From assembly GCA_002794785.1 (NCBI GenBank), contig NBBA01000011.1, positions 1,612,001 to 1,676,000 on the forward strand: 64,000 bases of DNA. The letters are read 5' to 3'. This document shows positions 23,927-36,990 of the stretch, piece after piece. Position 1 is the first letter of the stretch, and every line of letters starts with the position of its first letter. Origin of the DNA: Coniferiporia sulphurascens. Taxonomy: Eukaryota; Basidiomycota; Agaricomycetes; Hymenochaetales; Hymenochaetaceae. The notes below the pieces were generated by a model. That model did no database searches. It was given only the letters and a program-made list of their open reading frames with translations, and had not been told where the DNA came from. A program made the position numbers and the translations under genes.

Positions 23927-26900
23927 ATGCCTAGGGCTGAATCAGCGGGCTCGTCCCCCGCAAACGACCTCTTCCGCATCTCTCTCACAGACACAGATTC
24001 GGAACACGACGCCGCGCTCGGTGACAGCGAGTCGGCCATCCGCGCGGCGCGGCGCCGCTATGCCGCTGCGGGCTCTGCGCGCTTCCAGGATATACTCGAG
24101 GACGCCTCGGCGGACTTCAAGCGGCGTCTTGCGGCGCGGACGTTTTCGGAGAGAGAGAAGAAGCGCATGTTTGAGGAGTTTGTGAGGGAGATGGGCGAGA
24201 TTGCGGATTTGCAGGAGAGGGAGGTCGAGGAGCGCGCGAGGGAGGAGGCCTTGGTTGCGAGGACGATTAGCTTGTCTCGCGCTGAGGGCTCTGGATCTGG
24301 TGCTGGTCCCAGTGGGAGCGGGAGTGGACCTGCGCTGGGTTTGTCCTTTGCGGGGCCTAGCGGCTCCTCTTCCTCCTCATCCTCCTCGTCGGCATCTACA
24401 TCAAGACCGGGTCCCAGCAGCAGCGCGTCTTCTTCTTCATTGTCATCTGCCTCGGCATCTCAGTCTGTGCGGGAGGAGCAGCAGCGTCTTTGGGACGTTG
24501 TGAACCGTATCCCGCGCCCGGCCTCTCACCGCGATTCGGACGAGAGCGACTCGGACGCGGATGGGTCCAGCACTGAAGAGGAGGCGGACCACCCACACCC
24601 CCACCCCCCGCGCGCGGGCAGGGCCGGCGCGAATAGCGGTGAGTGTTCCCCCTTCGGTCCTTTTTTTCTCCCTCCCCTTCGCACCCTCTTTCTCGATCTC
24701 ATCTCCCCCACTTCTCCGTTTTTTCCGTCGAGGACAAATATGGTACGGGCGCTCTATCGCCCCACCCTAGTTTGTCTGCTATCAGTCCTCTTCCCTCTTT
24801 CCCCCCTCTTTTGCTTTTCGAACGCGGACGCGAACATGTCGCTGATCATTACTGCTTCTTTCGTCCGATCTATTAACGCGACATTAACACGAAACCATTT
24901 CGTATGCAATACACGACATGCGAACGCATCGGGTCAATTCGCCGCTTTGATATGCATGCGTCCCATCTGCAGCCGCGAGCCGTGCCAGCCACGTCACGAG
25001 CCACGCGAATGGCATGAACGGCAATATCACTACGAACACCAGCGAGGCGGCGTCCGCGCATCGCTCGCGCTCCGGCACGATCTCACTCCCGCGCCCCGTC
25101 TCCGCGTCGTCCTCGTGCGCCCCTGAGGCGGGCTCGTCGGCGAAGCCACCAATCAAAGAGAAAGTGAAGGAGGAGCCGGCTCACCATCAACATCGCGTAT
25201 CGAAGAGCGCGACCGTCTCACCTCGCATACAAACTCGTCCAGACCTTACCGCATTCGGTATTTCGTCCTCGTCTTCGTCATCTGCAGCGGCCTCCACGCA
25301 CGCCCAGCCGATCGCAAGCACACCATCTACTTCATCTTCGAGCTCGAGCGCGAGTGCTGCGGCGAATGGATACGTAGCTGCGCCCGCGCACAGTGGGAAC
25401 TCGCCCGCAACTTTGGGCGTAAACACTAGTGCACCGGCTTCGCGTCGCCGTACACAGAGCACATCGAGTGCACATGCGTTAGAGCGTCCCGCGTTGACGC
25501 AGACGCAGACTACGCCGACGGCCGCATCTTCGTCGACTGCTGCGTTTGCTAGCGCGCAGAAGGGCGTTGCGCCCAAGCAACAACAAACGACTGCGCAGAT
25601 CCAGCCGCAGACCCGGGCGCCGGCTGCTGTACAGGTGCAGACTCAGGCGCGTAACGCGGCTAGTGCGAGTGCGAACGTGAACACAAACACGAGCGCACAG
25701 AAAAATGCTCCTGCTGTGCGGAATGGCGCCCAGCAGGGCGCGAAGGCCGGCGCGGTCTCAAAGTCGGGTGCGGGCACGGGCGCGTCTCAGCCTGCCGCCC
25801 AGCCAGCGATCGTGACGACCCCAACAATTCAAAATCAAACTCAAAACCAGCACCCGCATCTGGCCCAACAGCTGAATGCGAACACGAACGCTAATGCTGT
25901 TACGACTCAGGGTGCGAGTCAGAACCAGGGCTCTGGCCAGAGTCAGAGTCAAAGTCAGAGTTTGAACACTCAGAGTCAGAACCAGGGCCAGAATCCGGGC
26001 CAGGGTCAAGGTCAAGGCCAAGGCCAGAGACACAAGCTGTGGATCCCGCCGAAGCCACCGCATATGCAGTCATCTGCGTCCGCGGGACGAGATGACAAGG
26101 AGAAGGAAGGAAAGCGTGAGGAGCAAAAGGAGAAGGAGAAGGGAGAGAAGAAGGCGAGGCCGTTGTCTGTTGCTAGTTTGAGCCAGGTCGTGCTCGAGGC
26201 TAAGGAAGCGACGCCGGTAGGGGAAAAGGTGAAGGCGAAGGAGGTAGAGAAGGACAAGAATAGAGTGGAAGTTGCTGTTGCGGCTGCGCCGTCCGGAAAA
26301 GCTGGCGCTGCGCAGCAGTCGTCAAAGCAGAAGCAGAACCAAAAGTCGACCACGTCCGCGTCTGCTGGTGCTAAGGCTAAGGTTGTCAAAGTGGATGATG
26401 CTGTATCGACGTCGTCCTCGTCCTCATCTTCGTCGTCCAGGTCTTCATTTGCGACTTCGTCTCCAAAACGTACTGTTCTAGATGCTGCGCCTGCGCCTGT
26501 GGCTTCGGCTAAGATCGTAACTGCATCCTCTACTCATGCTCAATCTGTCGCTCCCTCGTCGGCGGTGTCCGCTGTCCCGGCTTCGGCTTCTGCATCCGCA
26601 TCTGCCTCAGCGATGTCATCCCCAGCGATCTCGATCACAGTTTCTACCGCATCGGACAAGACCGCTGTATCGTCTGCCTCTACATCTACGCTCACGTCGC
26701 CGATCACGACGGCACCCCCGATGTCGGCTGCACCGTCAATTTCGACTATAACTACGGCATCAGTCTCGGCATCCGACGCGGCAGCGGAGTGGGAGCGCGA
26801 ACGCGAGCGGCGAGCCGAAAAAGGCGTAGTCGTCGCTCCCCCGAATGTTTCCGTCAAAACTCAGGTGATGGCCACTCAGGTGAGTTCAATTTCCCAATTT

Positions 26901-28682
26901 ACATGCTCTTCCTTCATCTCCCTTTCGATTCTCTTGATTTGTTGTCCCTTCGTCCGTTCTCTTCGTTATTGTCCGAGTCCACCCGCCTTGTGGTCTTCGA
27001 TGAGACGGCTCCCATGATCTCTTCCCCCTCTTCCGAGTCACACCGCGTGGTTGATGCTTTTCACTATTCGTGCCTGCGCACTCGCATCGTGTCCTCGCCT
27101 GTGCACATGCGCAGTGCAGGAGAAGCACGCGTTGCGTCATTTGACACTGCGTTGCCCTTTATATTCCCCTTTCGACATCTAGACCGTTTTGGCATAAATC
27201 CTTTTTCATAACTTGAGTATGCAACGCGTTGGACACGAGGCGGATTGCTGATGTTTTTCTTATCTTTCTTCTGTGCATTCCTCGCGCGGTTTGCATATCT
27301 AGGCGCAACAGCAGCAGCAACACCAGAAGACCGCCCCAGCTGAGCACACGTCGCCGTATCCTCCCTACGTTCCCATAAACACAAACACGAACCCGGGCGC
27401 AAACGCTCACACGCACAATCACAACCACGCGACTGGCGCATCTAGCATGAGTCCAAGCACGAACACGTCGGCGGCCAGCACGCCATATACCCCGTTCTCC
27501 GCGTTGTCCATGGCGAACGGCTTCCCGAACTCATCGGCCGCGACGTCCCATTCTAACAGTGCTGTGGGCAGCCGCGCCATGTCGCGTCATGCCTCGTCGT
27601 CCTCGTCACATGCGGATGTTTACCCATCGAAAGAGAACTACAAGGACCGCAGCAACGACAAGGACCGTCTGGCGCAGGCGACAGCGGCGGCAGCGCTCAT
27701 GGTGGGCCCGCAGCCGCAGACTCAGACTCAGATGTTCTGGCAGCCCGACCCATCTGAACGCGAACGTGAGCGCGAAAGGGAGCGAGAGCGTCGGCATGGA
27801 CGTACACCGAGCGCGAACGGCACCAGCGCGCACAACTCGAGTACGAGCACGAGTACGAGTGCTAGTGCTAGCGCGGCGTCGTCGCGTTCGAGCTCGGTGT
27901 CACGTCATGAGGGTCTCGGCCTGACTACTATGGGACTTGGAGCGCTCGGGCTTGGCGCGGGCGCGTATGACCCCAGCACGATCCGCCCCGCTGCGCGCCA
28001 GGGTAATCAGGTTGCACAAAATGGCGCTATTGGCGGACTCGAGACGGCGTTTGCGAGCATGATCGAGAACGAGTCGACTGCCGGACCTGGTCATGGAGGG
28101 AGAGGCGCTTCTGTTGCTGAGAGGAACATCACTATCAGCACTGGCACGAGCAGCGCGAGTGGGAGTGGAGGTGCAGCCTCGGGCAAGTCAGGCTTTGACA
28201 CGAGCATCTGGGTGCCTTCGCCCACGGCGGTAACCCCGAAGGCACCGCGCCGTGCAGAACGCGAAAGCCATGCCCAGCAACCCCCACCTCCGCAACGTCT
28301 GGCGTTGACCGCGGGGAGCGCAACTTCTCCGCCTGTACACCCGCTCTCGCTGACACTTGCGTCTGCTTCGTCGGCGTCTTCCTCTTCGTCGTCTTCTTCA
28401 TCCCTTGTCCCCGCTTCGTCGGCCTCTACGCTCTCGGCCATGTCCATTTCTGGCAGTGCCAACGGAGGTGCGGCGCAGAACCAGTTCTATGCCCTTGCAG
28501 ATCGTGCGCGCGAGGATCGGCTGCGTGTCCGGCGTGGTGAGTTCCAGAGTCGAGCAGAAGTTGTGAGTGTGTTTCAGCGCCGCGTGGAGGATTTGATGGC
28601 GGAGTTTGCGGACGCGCTCGTACGCGCGGACGAGTACGAGCGGTTCGGACCGTCGAGTGCGTTGACACGTCCGTCGTCGTAA
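23927..28682 (+). CDS. Large Ser/Ala/Gln-rich low-complexity protein with EEQQ-WD motif (paralog 2)
   Basis: Three exons: 23,927-24,638, 24,973-26,879, 27,303-28,682. Donors are GTGAGT in both introns, acceptors CTGCAG and ATCTAG, and the phases agree, giving 1332 residues. Family not recognised. N-terminal helical block at about 31-110 (SARFQDILEDASADFKRRL, SEREKKRMFEEFVREMGEI); poly-Ser tracts; SQSVREEQQRLWDVVNRIPR at about 180-200; an Asp/Glu/Ser-rich patch; a very long Ser/Thr/Ala/Gln/Asn region containing QSQ and GQGQ repeats and a Lys/Glu-rich helix; a short Arg/Glu repeat; and a C-terminal helical block (VFQRRVEDLMAEFADALVRA). The order helices - QQ-WD motif - disordered middle - charged repeat - C-terminal helix matches the gene upstream. 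Both introns (334 and 423 nt) are unusually long for this window. The ATG at 23,927 follows an A-rich context; an in-frame upstream ATG at 23,765 would add a CT-repeat translation and is unlikely. Confidence 0.75.
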
Positions 28683-30755
28683 AGCATGACGACACCCCAA
28701 AAGTTATTTTTCCGGCCCACTAGGATTATGCCGAAGCAAACGATTACGCGGTCATGCGTCACTAGGCGGGATTGAGGAAGGGAAGAGCATACGTCAGTTT
28801 GCTCCCTTCCTCGTCACCCCTCCTTCACCTTTTTTTATCTTTCTTCTCCACTGTTACCCGTTCCGTATAGACGATAGATTTCCTGCTTGATCTATTCTGT
28901 TTCTTCACCATCCATTTGTATCCATCTGTTTGTTGTTTCCATGACTCAGTCCCGGCCTCGGTCTCCCACTTTCCTCCGACACTTTACTTCTCTTGCTATA
29001 ATTTCAGCCCCTGTTCATATGTTTTCCGCGCTTGTCCGGTTTGTCAATCAACTCGTGGTTTCCTCTCGTCTCCTGTCCGCGGTTCCTCCTATCTTCTCCC
29101 GTCTTCCTTCCTCCCCCTATTTATGAGTCCCACCCCTTACTCGGCTCTTTCGCAATCCTGCTTGGTCTGCTGTCGTGTTCTCCCTCACCCCCTTTCGGTG
29201 CAAATACCCCATTCGCTCACTTGCGTCGTTCGGTCACCCTTCTCTTCTCTGCTCCTATCCTTCTCTGTTTTCGCCCCTTTCTAAGTTATCACTCATCCCT
29301 TATTCGCACGCCTCGCTTAATGTGTAACATATTCGTTATTCTGTTATCCCTGGCTCACGAATATTGCTTTCCTTTCTCCGCCGCTTTGCTCCATCCTGTT
29401 CTTTTCTAGTCCTGTCTGTTTATTCTTGTCCGTTATTTCCCTTATACTGACGATCGCGCTGTCCTCGTCTGCTTCCCAACCCTCGTTTACTCCGGCTCCC
29501 ATCCATTCTGTGTGCGTTTGCTATGTCTGGTGTCCCTTTCCCCTTCTTCCTTCTCATCACGCAACGCTTGATCTTGATCACTTACGACCGACTTGACGCT
29601 CAGTTATTTTTCACGACCGCTGACGATGACGTATTTTTTTGTTGTTTTTTATTCCGTTATTGTGCGTTTATGCTACGTTACGTTATGTTTACTTTTTTAC
29701 TCCCCTTTCTTGGTCGCGGGTTTTCCTATATTTTTTTGGCATGAACGCTGAAACGCTAGCACGAAGCAGATGGGCGATCAACCGAACGAACAAACAAACA
29801 AACAAACGAAAAAAATCGAGCGGGGGGTGCGCTTTTGTTGTTGTCGATGTCATACCCCGGCCCAATCCCGAACTCGAATGTGCGAAGTGAATTTGTGCTG
29901 TTGTTGTACGACTTTTTTGTATCTCAACTAGAAACTGGTAGCTGATAACTGTCGAAATGTAACGTAACTGTGGTCTCTGAACGAGCGAGTGAGTGAGGAT
30001 GGAAAAATACCGACAGGCAGGAAGGAAAGGTTGGTGCGGCCGATCGTCGACGTAATTGACCAGCCTGGTGTAGACTGACTTAGAAGTTAGTTGTGAACTT
30101 CGCGTCGCGGGAGTGAACTTGGAGGTCTGGGGATTTTGTGATTCTCGCGAGGATCCGAGTGGTAAAGAATGCGTTGACATTTGACATGGTTGAACCCGGG
30201 CCGAGCTTGGAGGGTTTTGGTTCTGCCTTTTGGGAAGTTTGGCTCGTTTCTGGGCTTACTGTACTGTACTGTATGGGTACCGGTTTGTGGCTGCGTTCGC
30301 TTTGACGATTCGGACCTGACTTGTTGGATAACGTGGCGTGAACGCCTCGGACGAGTCGAGGATTTGAATATCTGTATCTGTGCGCCCGACATATCCCCGC
30401 ATATTGATGGATTTCGCCGCACACGGACACGGACACAGGTGCGGTTGTGGTATATGGTATATGGTCGCTTCTCCCCTGCTTATCGTGCGCGTTGTGGGGA
30501 AGGACAGGCGTGGGTAGACGAAGTATGGTGATACTTCAATTTCCAGAGGGTGGGCGGCTGTGTGGGTGATACTCGGGTCGGGGAGTCGGAAAGTCGGGGC
30601 GGATTGAGAAGTGGTCTGAACGGAGGTATTTTTTTTTTCCTTTTTTGGGAAGAGTGCTTTCGACGGGGATGGTCCGGGAGGAGGGCGATAGACTGCCAGT
30701 GACTGCAATGTGGACGACCGACGACTCAATGCAATTCAGTTTGATTTGATTTGGT
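28683..30755. other. Pyrimidine-rich 3' region, no gene recognised
   Basis: From about 28,790 to 29,740 the plus strand is dominated by C and T, the opposite bias of the purine-rich block at 14.8-19.4 kb. Its long ORFs are artefacts of this bias. A short ACAA/ACAAAC tetranucleotide run lies near 29,785-29,812. No supported gene. Confidence 0.45.
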
Positions 30756-30757
30756 TT

Positions 30758-30965
30758 TAATTTCGGCCGATGAGTATCGGGCCGGGAGGCGGAACTGTGC
30801 TGTACTTGCTATATCGCACGTCTTAAAACAGGTCTTGAGAGCGGAAGGGAGGATGCGGCCGTAGGTCGTGGGCGGAGAGTGTTTGGTTTTCATATGAGAA
30901 GAAGCCCCAGTTGATGGAGCGGCCGGAGTTGGGACGAGTTGAACGTTCCAGAGGAGCTGGAGGCT
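30758..30965 (-). repeat. Module X unit (right arm, best copy)
   Basis: Reverse complement of 10,005-10,215, with shared blocks in the same order including CGGCCGATGAGT, AACAGGTCTTGAGA, GGGCGGAGAGT and GTTGGGACGAGT. By eye the two copies agree over most of about 200 nt. Confidence 0.65.
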
Positions 30966-31094
30966 AGAAGCTTTGTTGATAGCAAGAATGCTTCAGTAGA
31001 CAGAGGGTGATCGTTGTATGTGATTTTCCTTTGCTTTTTTAGGCGAGTATGGGAGTAATTTGTGTGACTTGACTTGTCGTAAAGTCCACCACCC

Positions 31095-31600
31095 GGAAAA
31101 CCGGGCCGAGCGGGAACAGCGGCACTATGCTTACTATATCAATATCGGTATGCATGGACAATGAGAGCCTACGATAGCGTGTTGGGGGAAGACGGCCGTG
31201 TGCAGAGAATATTTCATCTCCGATGGTCGGGTCGCCCAGCTAGCGGGAGAGTCGGAAGTCGGAACGAGTCGGATAGTATGGGCGAGGATAACTGGGAGGA
31301 CACGAACACTGCACAATTCCTCTTTAGAGGTCCTTCTGGATGGGTACGGCCGTATGGTCGAATTTTTTTCGAACATCGTGAGCTTCGTGATGTGGCTTTC
31401 CTCTGGACAAGAGCCGAGCCGGGAGGGAACTATTATGCTGTATATCAACATACGCAGACCTCAGAAGTCCGAGTTCGTGTACCTGGGGAAGACAGCCGTG
31501 AGTAAGGAACATTCATTTCCAACAGGTAGGTATCCGGTATCCGTACCCTGTTGACGGCGGGGCCTGGGTGGGGAAGGATTAGTGGTCCGGGGGATCTGAA
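31095..31600 (-). repeat. Module X units (right arm, second group)
   Basis: Two units: one from about 31,096 (CCGGGCCGAGCGGGAAC) to 31,290 (GTCGGAAGTCGGAACGAGT), and a second starting near 31,411 (GAGCCGAGCCGGGAGGGAAC). On the minus strand they show the same opening and closing blocks as the left-arm units. Confidence 0.55.
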
Positions 31601-31834
31601 GCGCCTTGTAACGGTAAAGATAGTCAAGGGACAGAGAAGCGGTGGCTCTTGGGTGTAGAGGGGGATGAATGTCTTGTACCCATTCGATTTGGTTGAAGAG
31701 TGATGTATTCACGGTCCTTTGGCAGTAGAAGCGAGTTCCCTGCTAAAGGCTATGATCGGTCGGTGTGCCCTTTAGGGTTGCACTCTCCTTTGAAAGCATC
31801 CCTGTCCCGGCCTCAGCCAAGCCCAATCCTCTCC

Positions 31835-32160
31835 TAGGTTTCTCACGAATGGTAGCTTTCTAAACTTGGGAGCCTGCCATTTTCGTACAGCGGGCCGTAC
31901 CCGTGTGTCCTAACAGCTATTTCCTAGTTCCACTTTCTATCATATGGTTTAAAGATAAAAGCGAAAGAGAGGGATCTTATCTCCTACGGAGACGTGAAGC
32001 AAGAGTAAGTAAAAGATGGAGGACTTGGAAAACCAAGACGGGACTTGTGGCAGTAAACCACGTGATTCGGCGATTTCCGACACCGTGAGTGAGTGGACGG
32101 CACAGGTAAAGTCCCGTTTGTCCCCCACCAACGCCCGCACAACCTTTAAACTCCAGTCAA
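31835..32160 (-). repeat. Module Y, copy 3 (right arm, inverted)
   Basis: The plus strand carries CACGAATGGTAGCTTTCTAA, GAAGCAAGAGTAAGTAAAAG, AAACCACGTGATTCGGCG and GAGTGGACGGCACAG in this order, the exact reverse of the order in 10,260-10,640. It lies between the right-arm X units and FRE2. Confidence 0.65.
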
Positions 32161-33052
32161 TGGTACTGCTCTATGAGACTGATGTGGGATGGTACGTATA
32201 GATGCGCCCAGAGTCGTGACTCCATTGTTTGAAAATGGCCAATAAAGCCGAACCGGACGTACGATCAAGTCCTGACTACCCGGGACCGAGATAACGCCAA
32301 CTCGAATTCGAATTTCGAAGTCCAATTAACAGCCTTACTTTGTTTTCTGTTCTTACCTGAGGGATCACCAGAACAATGACCGAAACATGCTGTGTGTGCG
32401 GCGTCATGCATACACACTGACCAACCACCCGAGGGCCGAGAATTATGGAAAACAGTCGCTTTGTTCTCCGTGTCCTCCGCCCTGCCCGCCCTGCTCAAAC
32501 GGAGCAAAGTCCGAGGGAACGAAAATAGAATACTACTAGCCTTTACCGAACAAGGGTGGAGCAGTCACCTTTTGGGCGAAACACCGCACGTATGCTGAGA
32601 GGGGAGAAATATGGCGATCGTGTTATCATGCAGTACGTATGGGTGCACAGTCGTCACCACCAAACTTGAAGATAGAAAGAATGTCAAGCGGACTACTGCC
32701 GTTCCTCATTCTGCATGTACCCGTCTTCGTCCAGATACATTAAACCTTTCGGAACTGGGCAGCCTCCATTTGATATATCAGTGGGCTGCAAGGCCCGCAG
32801 TCCACCCGTCACTTGTACTGACATCGGGTGCAGGGGTGAATACAGGGCGGTATAGCAGAACAGCAATGTACATTTGTAGCCAAAAATAAATTACTTTGAT
32901 GGCCGCAGGGCAGGTGACGCATCGTCTAGTTTCTATATAAATCCTTACTTTAAGGTAAGGCAACAACACGTAATTCTATAATGCACATGGTTGAGGAAGC
33001 TTATCCTTTTGGAGGGGGGGTCTTGGCGAAGCAATTGGTTTCAGTTTGGCAA
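32161..33052. other. Spacer between module Y and FRE2
   Basis: Short ORFs only. No domain, repeat or RNA gene recognised. Confidence 0.4.
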
Positions 33053-35711
33053 TCACGCAATTCCGAAAGTTTCGACGTGCAGGAAGACGCTCGCTCCTCC
33101 TTTAAGGATGGTTGTGGGGCCAGATACACGCGGCTTGCGTAGAGAACGCCGGACGCCGTTGGTGAGTGTCGTTGGCCCTGAGACTGTAAAACGAAATATA
33201 AAGTTTTTTAAGCAGTTTACCCACAGTAGAACAAGGAACAAAAGCTCGTCGAAAGTGTGGACATACCATGTACAGCGACTGAGCCTGTTCCCGCGCAGAG
33301 CGAGATCTCGTCCTCAAGTAGCTGTCCGAGGCGCACTGATTCACGCCGAGCACGGGTCACAGTGATAAATACGTTATTTTGACTGAGACCATGGTCCGGG
33401 TACGCGGCGGTCCCGCTAGCGATAGAACCCTCCGCTGATTCTCGCTTTTCACTGTTTGTTTCCTCACTGGGGGTTACATCAGCTTCTGCCGTATGCGAAC
33501 CCCCGTACGTATGAGGTATGTGGTCTGAAGTAGAGCCGGTAACGAATATCCGGATGTCTATATCGAGGCCTGCGGAGGGTAGTTTCGCGAGTCGGTCTAG
33601 ATCGTCCGAGATCCATCGTAAATGCTCTTTTGAATCGAACAAGACAGCGGGCGCAGTTAGCGAAGCAGAAGTTGGCAAAATGCCCGCAGAGAAGTCTGCA
33701 ATCACCTTGTTCACGGATAAGCCAAAGGAAGAGAACGCGTCGGCAGACCGATAGCCGGTCATTCCTCTGTCTGCATTTTGTCAGGGCGAGTTCGGGCATG
33801 CAATAGTATGGCATAGCCGAGGGCTGCGGCCAAAAGCACTTACCGAATTATGTCTAATAATATGGGTAATGTGTACGATATGCCAGAACCTCCTGTGGCG
33901 TTATTCATTTAGCTATTGGATCCGAGAAATGAAAACGCGTAAAGAACTCGCCTGCGACAAGGATGACATTTGGATATGTGTTGACGCTAGGTGGGGATCC
34001 ATAAGGCCCGTCCATGTATGCCGACACCTGACACCTCGAAATACCATCGGGGGTTGGTGATTTCTCAGAACTAACGCGGCTTGCATAGTCATAAAGCCGA
34101 CGCGTGAAACCTGTCCGTGCGCATATAATAAACTTCAGGTCCACTTCACCATGATCAGGCGAGTCAAGCGATGCGATGGTGAATGGGTGTGCTTCAAGTG
34201 GAGAGCGCGAAACGCTCGGGATTACGAGGAATGCATGCTGTCCGGGACGCCAAAAGAGCAGCTTTGAGGAGGGAACGCGTAGAGTCACTCGGACAACGCC
34301 GGCGGAGATGATCTCCACCAGTGCGTTGGCAGGGTTGGAAGACATTTTCGAGGAGAGATGACGAATATAAACGACGCGTGACAGTCTCAGCAGTCTGTCG
34401 AACCCCCATACTATGAAAGGCGGCCATGCATACGCAACAAACCTAATCAAATCAACGCAAAAGTAGGATTAGGCATTGTCTTGTGGGCATGACGTGTGTG
34501 GCGTACTCTGGAAAGTGGCGTACATGAAAGTACACGGCAAGCAGGAACATGCTGAGAATGATGGTTAAGTCGGACATATGAAAATAAGTTGGGGGTACCG
34601 CACAAAATCAAGACGTTATGCGACACCACAAACAACTCGTATGCGTGATTTCGGGTCTTTCTGTTGGTAATAATGGCTGCCAGAGTTAAGGACACGGCTG
34701 CCAAAACTCCACTTCGCGCCCATCCATTGGCGAGTGTTCCGCCGAGGCTGTGAAAGAGAGGTAAAAGTTAATCAGGGGTAGGATGCTCCGAAGCATAAAC
34801 AGGCATTGTGCGTACCCTTGCTTCCACTGAAAGTGGCGGTTTTCAATAACGGATAAGCAGCCTTCACGATTTCCAAACTTAGGGATCAACTCACTTTTCC
34901 CCAGAAATGAATCCAGATCAAAAGAAGAAGCGTACGCGCTGAAACCCGGTGGAGGATACTTAACTTTAAACACTGGCTGTTAGAAACTGCGAGATTAATT
35001 ATCTCAATCAGATCGAATTCTACAGACCTTCTCATAACTGATTCCGGTTAACACTGAGAAATTCGGATGAGCGACCCAAAGGACGAAGTCGCATACGAGG
35101 ACACTAACGGGATACAATGTTGTTCTTCCCAGATAGTGCAGCGATAAATGTCAGCTTGCAGACAGCAAGGGTCCCAGCACGGTTAGCCCAGTATGTTGGG
35201 TCAAGCCGGCCATTGATAATATTACGGGCTAAGGTGAATCAAACAATCAGCAACCCATTGTTACTAGTTTTTTTAGCATTTCTGACAGACCATTGACAAA
35301 CTCCCATACCAGGATTGCAAGGACGTAAACGAGAGGGATAATTATTTCTATGGGCGTAAGGCGTATACCGAACCAGGTGGGAACGGAAAACCGATAAGCG
35401 GCAGTGCGCGCGAGGTTAAGCAGAGCGGACGGGAGGCGCCTGACAGATTCCCGAGTCGAAAGTAAGCCTGTTCGTTTGGTTTCTTGCTTCTCCCTATCCT
35501 CGACTACCTCTCGTGCCGTGGAATCAAGTAGGCGCGCTCTACGGATGAGATAATATCCGTACGAGATAGACACGATGTTGTACAGAGAAACAACGAAGAT
35601 GAGACTAGCGAAGAGGTAGATAGACTGCTTCGGGTAGTCTGCAGTACGTGCGTTGCGAATCGCTTTGTCGAAATCGGAAAGGTTTTTGCGCTCCGAGAGC
35701 CTGGTCGCCAT
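33053..35711 (-). CDS. FRE: Ferric reductase transmembrane protein FRE2 (inverted paralog)
   Basis: Same family and role as FRE1: FAD- and heme-containing reductase of Fe(III)/Cu(II) at the plasma membrane. Exon 1 (35,711-35,291, 421 nt) and exon 2 (35,228-35,109, 120 nt) have exactly the FRE1 lengths. The later exons follow the FRE1 pattern, including an 11-nt microexon (TGG AAG CAA GG, near 34,834-34,824) and a GC donor (GCGAGT) at the same codon of the NADPH domain. Motifs seen: ARNIINGRLDPTYWANRAGTL, heme pairs in LSILHRVSARTLLLLIWIHF and in the SHNVLIFMFLLAVYFH helix, HPFTIAS for FAD, GGSGISYTLP for NADPH, and C-terminal VETFGIA. I found no frameshift or stop in any inferred exon, so both copies appear functional. 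Substitutions are spread over the whole length, indicating an old duplication. Upstream sequence lacks an exact ATCWGATAA, unlike FRE1. Confidence 0.87.
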
Positions 35712-36740
35712 CGCTGGAAGTTATGACCAGTGTCTCTAAGAAAAGGGATGACACTGGGTAGCGAGATATGGCTCGCACTATTTGTATGCGGAGAATGTAA
35801 AGCGATTCGAAGTTTGCTTTCGAATAGTGAGACGGGCACATGGGTGCAATTGTACCGAGACACAGAAACGTCTCGGGAGTGTCAAGCGGCCCATTGTGAT
35901 TCCTCATCCGTGTTGTTACAACAGGAAGGGCCTACCATGAGGTTTTTGATAGACACAGGCCACGGCTATGTCGGAGCTGATCCTGCGCGAGCTACTTATC
36001 GTCCGGAAGTGTCTCGATCGCTCGGTGTGGCGCGAACTACAATGCTGGAACGCTTGCCGAATGTATTCAATCTCCAGTACAAATGATGCAACAGGTAGAC
36101 TCACGATGTATACGCTCCCTCGAACGATTCTAGAAGCATTATGTGTCGAAAAAAGCATATGCTGATCTGGGTGTTGCATGGTATCATATCCTGAGCGCTG
36201 GATTGTCGAGTAGTAAGTCACGTGGTTGTTTGCTTCTATCTTATCTAATTTGTCATGATCTGATATCAAGATCTTCAAGTTGTAATCGTCATAAACCACA
36301 GCTACAGCCTCTTCAATGCTTAATCCGTTCTCGCTATAAATATATACCACTATATTCGCGCGCAAATCACAGCACATCTTATAGCAAAGGAGTATGTAAC
36401 GTCTCAATCATGTTTACCTTTTGGCAAGAATCTAAGCCTCGAGTATAAGATATCGGTATGTTTTCGCCTCGGCTTCTTTCTGATAGGGGAAGATGACGCT
36501 AGTTACCCGGGTGTCGACGAAGCACAAGGTTGACCAACGCCGACCCTGGCGTCTTAATCATATGTTAGGACCAGCGACCGAACTAGGGAGCGATTTACAG
36601 TCAGTCAGGATTGCAGCCTTGCAGGAATCGCTGATCAGGGTGTATTTAACCCAAGATCCTACCAGTACTGACCGGGCCGAATTACTCGCACATATACAAT
36701 CCTTTCAAACGCTCATGGAATATACTGAGCAAAAATATTC
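35712..36740. other. FRE2 upstream region
   Basis: Contains only near-matches to the iron-GATA core: TTATCTAAT at 36,241-36,249 (ATTAGATAA on the minus strand) and ATCTGATAT near 36,258. Exact ATCWGATAA is absent. The 119-codon plus-strand ORF at 36,493-36,852 overlaps the end of this segment; it has no recognisable domain. Confidence 0.4.
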
Positions 36741-36759
36741 ACGTACTGACTGCTCTTAT

Positions 36760-36990
36760 CCTCGGCGACTTCTTTATGCCAAACAAGAGCCATGTGCTGC
36801 CAATGGAGAAGGAATAGGGAAAACTGGTTTTTACCTCCGACGTCGCGAATAGGAGCGTTACCACAATGCGACCTCTGTCAGGGATCTCACTTGGGATGAT
36901 CCTCAGATACGCGAAGAAGCGAGGGAATTTGTACCATGCGTGACATATCTTATGGTGTGCGAAGAAGCGGAAATTTCGTTGCACTGGACT
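36760..36990 (-). pseudogene. Gene relic upstream of FRE2 (right copy)
   Basis: Minus-strand coding-like stretch FRFFAHHKICHAWYKFPRFF and following residues, homologous at DNA and protein level to the relic upstream of FRE1 near 3785-3850. Its position relative to FRE2 matches the left copy, which extends the inverted duplication to at least 37 kb. Similarity fades on both sides and no full gene can be rebuilt. A plausible donor (GTAAAA) follows TLLFATSE. Family unknown. Confidence 0.4.

Noticed and set aside
4990..35711. Assembly artefact (same locus assembled twice in opposite orientation) as explanation of FRE1/FRE2
   Set aside because: The copies differ at many nucleotide and amino-acid positions over their whole length while keeping open frames, which is not expected of an assembly duplicate or of two alleles.
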